DNA of 6,587 nucleotides from Actinomycetota bacterium (GTDB lineage Bacteria > Actinomycetota > Actinomycetes > Actinomycetales > Microbacteriaceae): positions 1-6,587 of the forward strand of contig WLFX01000056.1 of assembly GCA_009703545.1 (NCBI GenBank), written 5' to 3'. The position numbers and the translations under genes were made by a program. This document shows positions 6,535 through 6,587 of the stretch, one piece after another. The notes beneath the pieces are model-generated. The model did not search any database. It was not told the origin of the DNA and was given only the letters and a program-made list of their open reading frames with translations. Positions within the stretch are counted from its first letter, which is position 1. Every line of letters starts with the position of its first letter.

Positions 6535-6587
6535 TTGTCCCCCGATGATTTCACCGAGCGTTTCGCTGGTTTGCGTGTGCCCATTGC
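6535..6587 (+). CDS. Start of an unidentified gene, cut by the window edge
   Basis: A reading frame opens at TTG 6535 and continues without a stop to the end of the window, giving 17 codons that read (M)SPDDFTERFAGLRVPI. GGAG at 6526-6529, within AAAGGAGC, lies five bases before the TTG and supports this start. Alternative starts inside the visible part have no such site. It is too short to assign a family. The strong terminator upstream makes a separate promoter likely: a weak pair, CTGAAA (6480-6485) and CATAGT (6504-6509) with an 18-base spacer, is possible but not convincing. Its link to the preceding operon is unknown; a catabolic enzyme such as an aldehyde dehydrogenase would fit the context, but nothing visible shows it. 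Confidence 0.55.
   Translation, partial: MSPDDFTERFAGLRVPI

Overview
The window reads as chromosomal DNA of a moderately high-GC actinobacterium. Ribosome binding sites are of the GGAGG type, GTG and TTG starts occur, and terminators are strong GC-rich hairpins. The dihydroxy-acid dehydratase at the left edge resembles, from memory, those of Microbacteriaceae; that placement is tentative. The window is densely coded, with no gene-free stretch longer than about 175 bases. I see no mobile element, CRISPR array, tRNA or rRNA.

Left part (1-1840): most of ilvD (branched-chain amino acid synthesis) lies on the minus strand and runs off the left edge. It is divergent from a tiny gene for a 61-residue membrane protein. 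The short spacer between them holds three alternating copies of GTGCGC/GCGCAC. A bidirectional hairpin terminator closes the small gene against the next one. That next gene (1841-2329, minus) encodes a histone-H1-like, Lys/Ala-rich protein ending in a SAP/Rho-N-like motif.

Right part (2430-6461): a compact divergent locus. Leftward runs an XRE-cupin regulator followed 33 bases later by a LysE/RhtB-type exporter. Rightward runs a zinc alcohol dehydrogenase followed 27 bases later by an APC-family permease, closed by a strong terminator. The shared control region contains a 17-base near-perfect palindrome, GTTTAATCGGATAAAAC, plus a further half-site GGTTAAAC, a plausible operator for the regulator. 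The arrangement suggests a module that imports an amine, amino acid or amino alcohol, oxidises an alcohol group and exports a related compound under one sensor. The substrate cannot be read from the sequence. At the right edge a further gene starts, probably at a TTG codon, and is cut after 17 codons.

Nothing here is a clearly new system. The items most worth a second look are the divergent module with its operator, the H1-like protein with a C-terminal SAP-like tail, and the repeat array upstream of ilvD.
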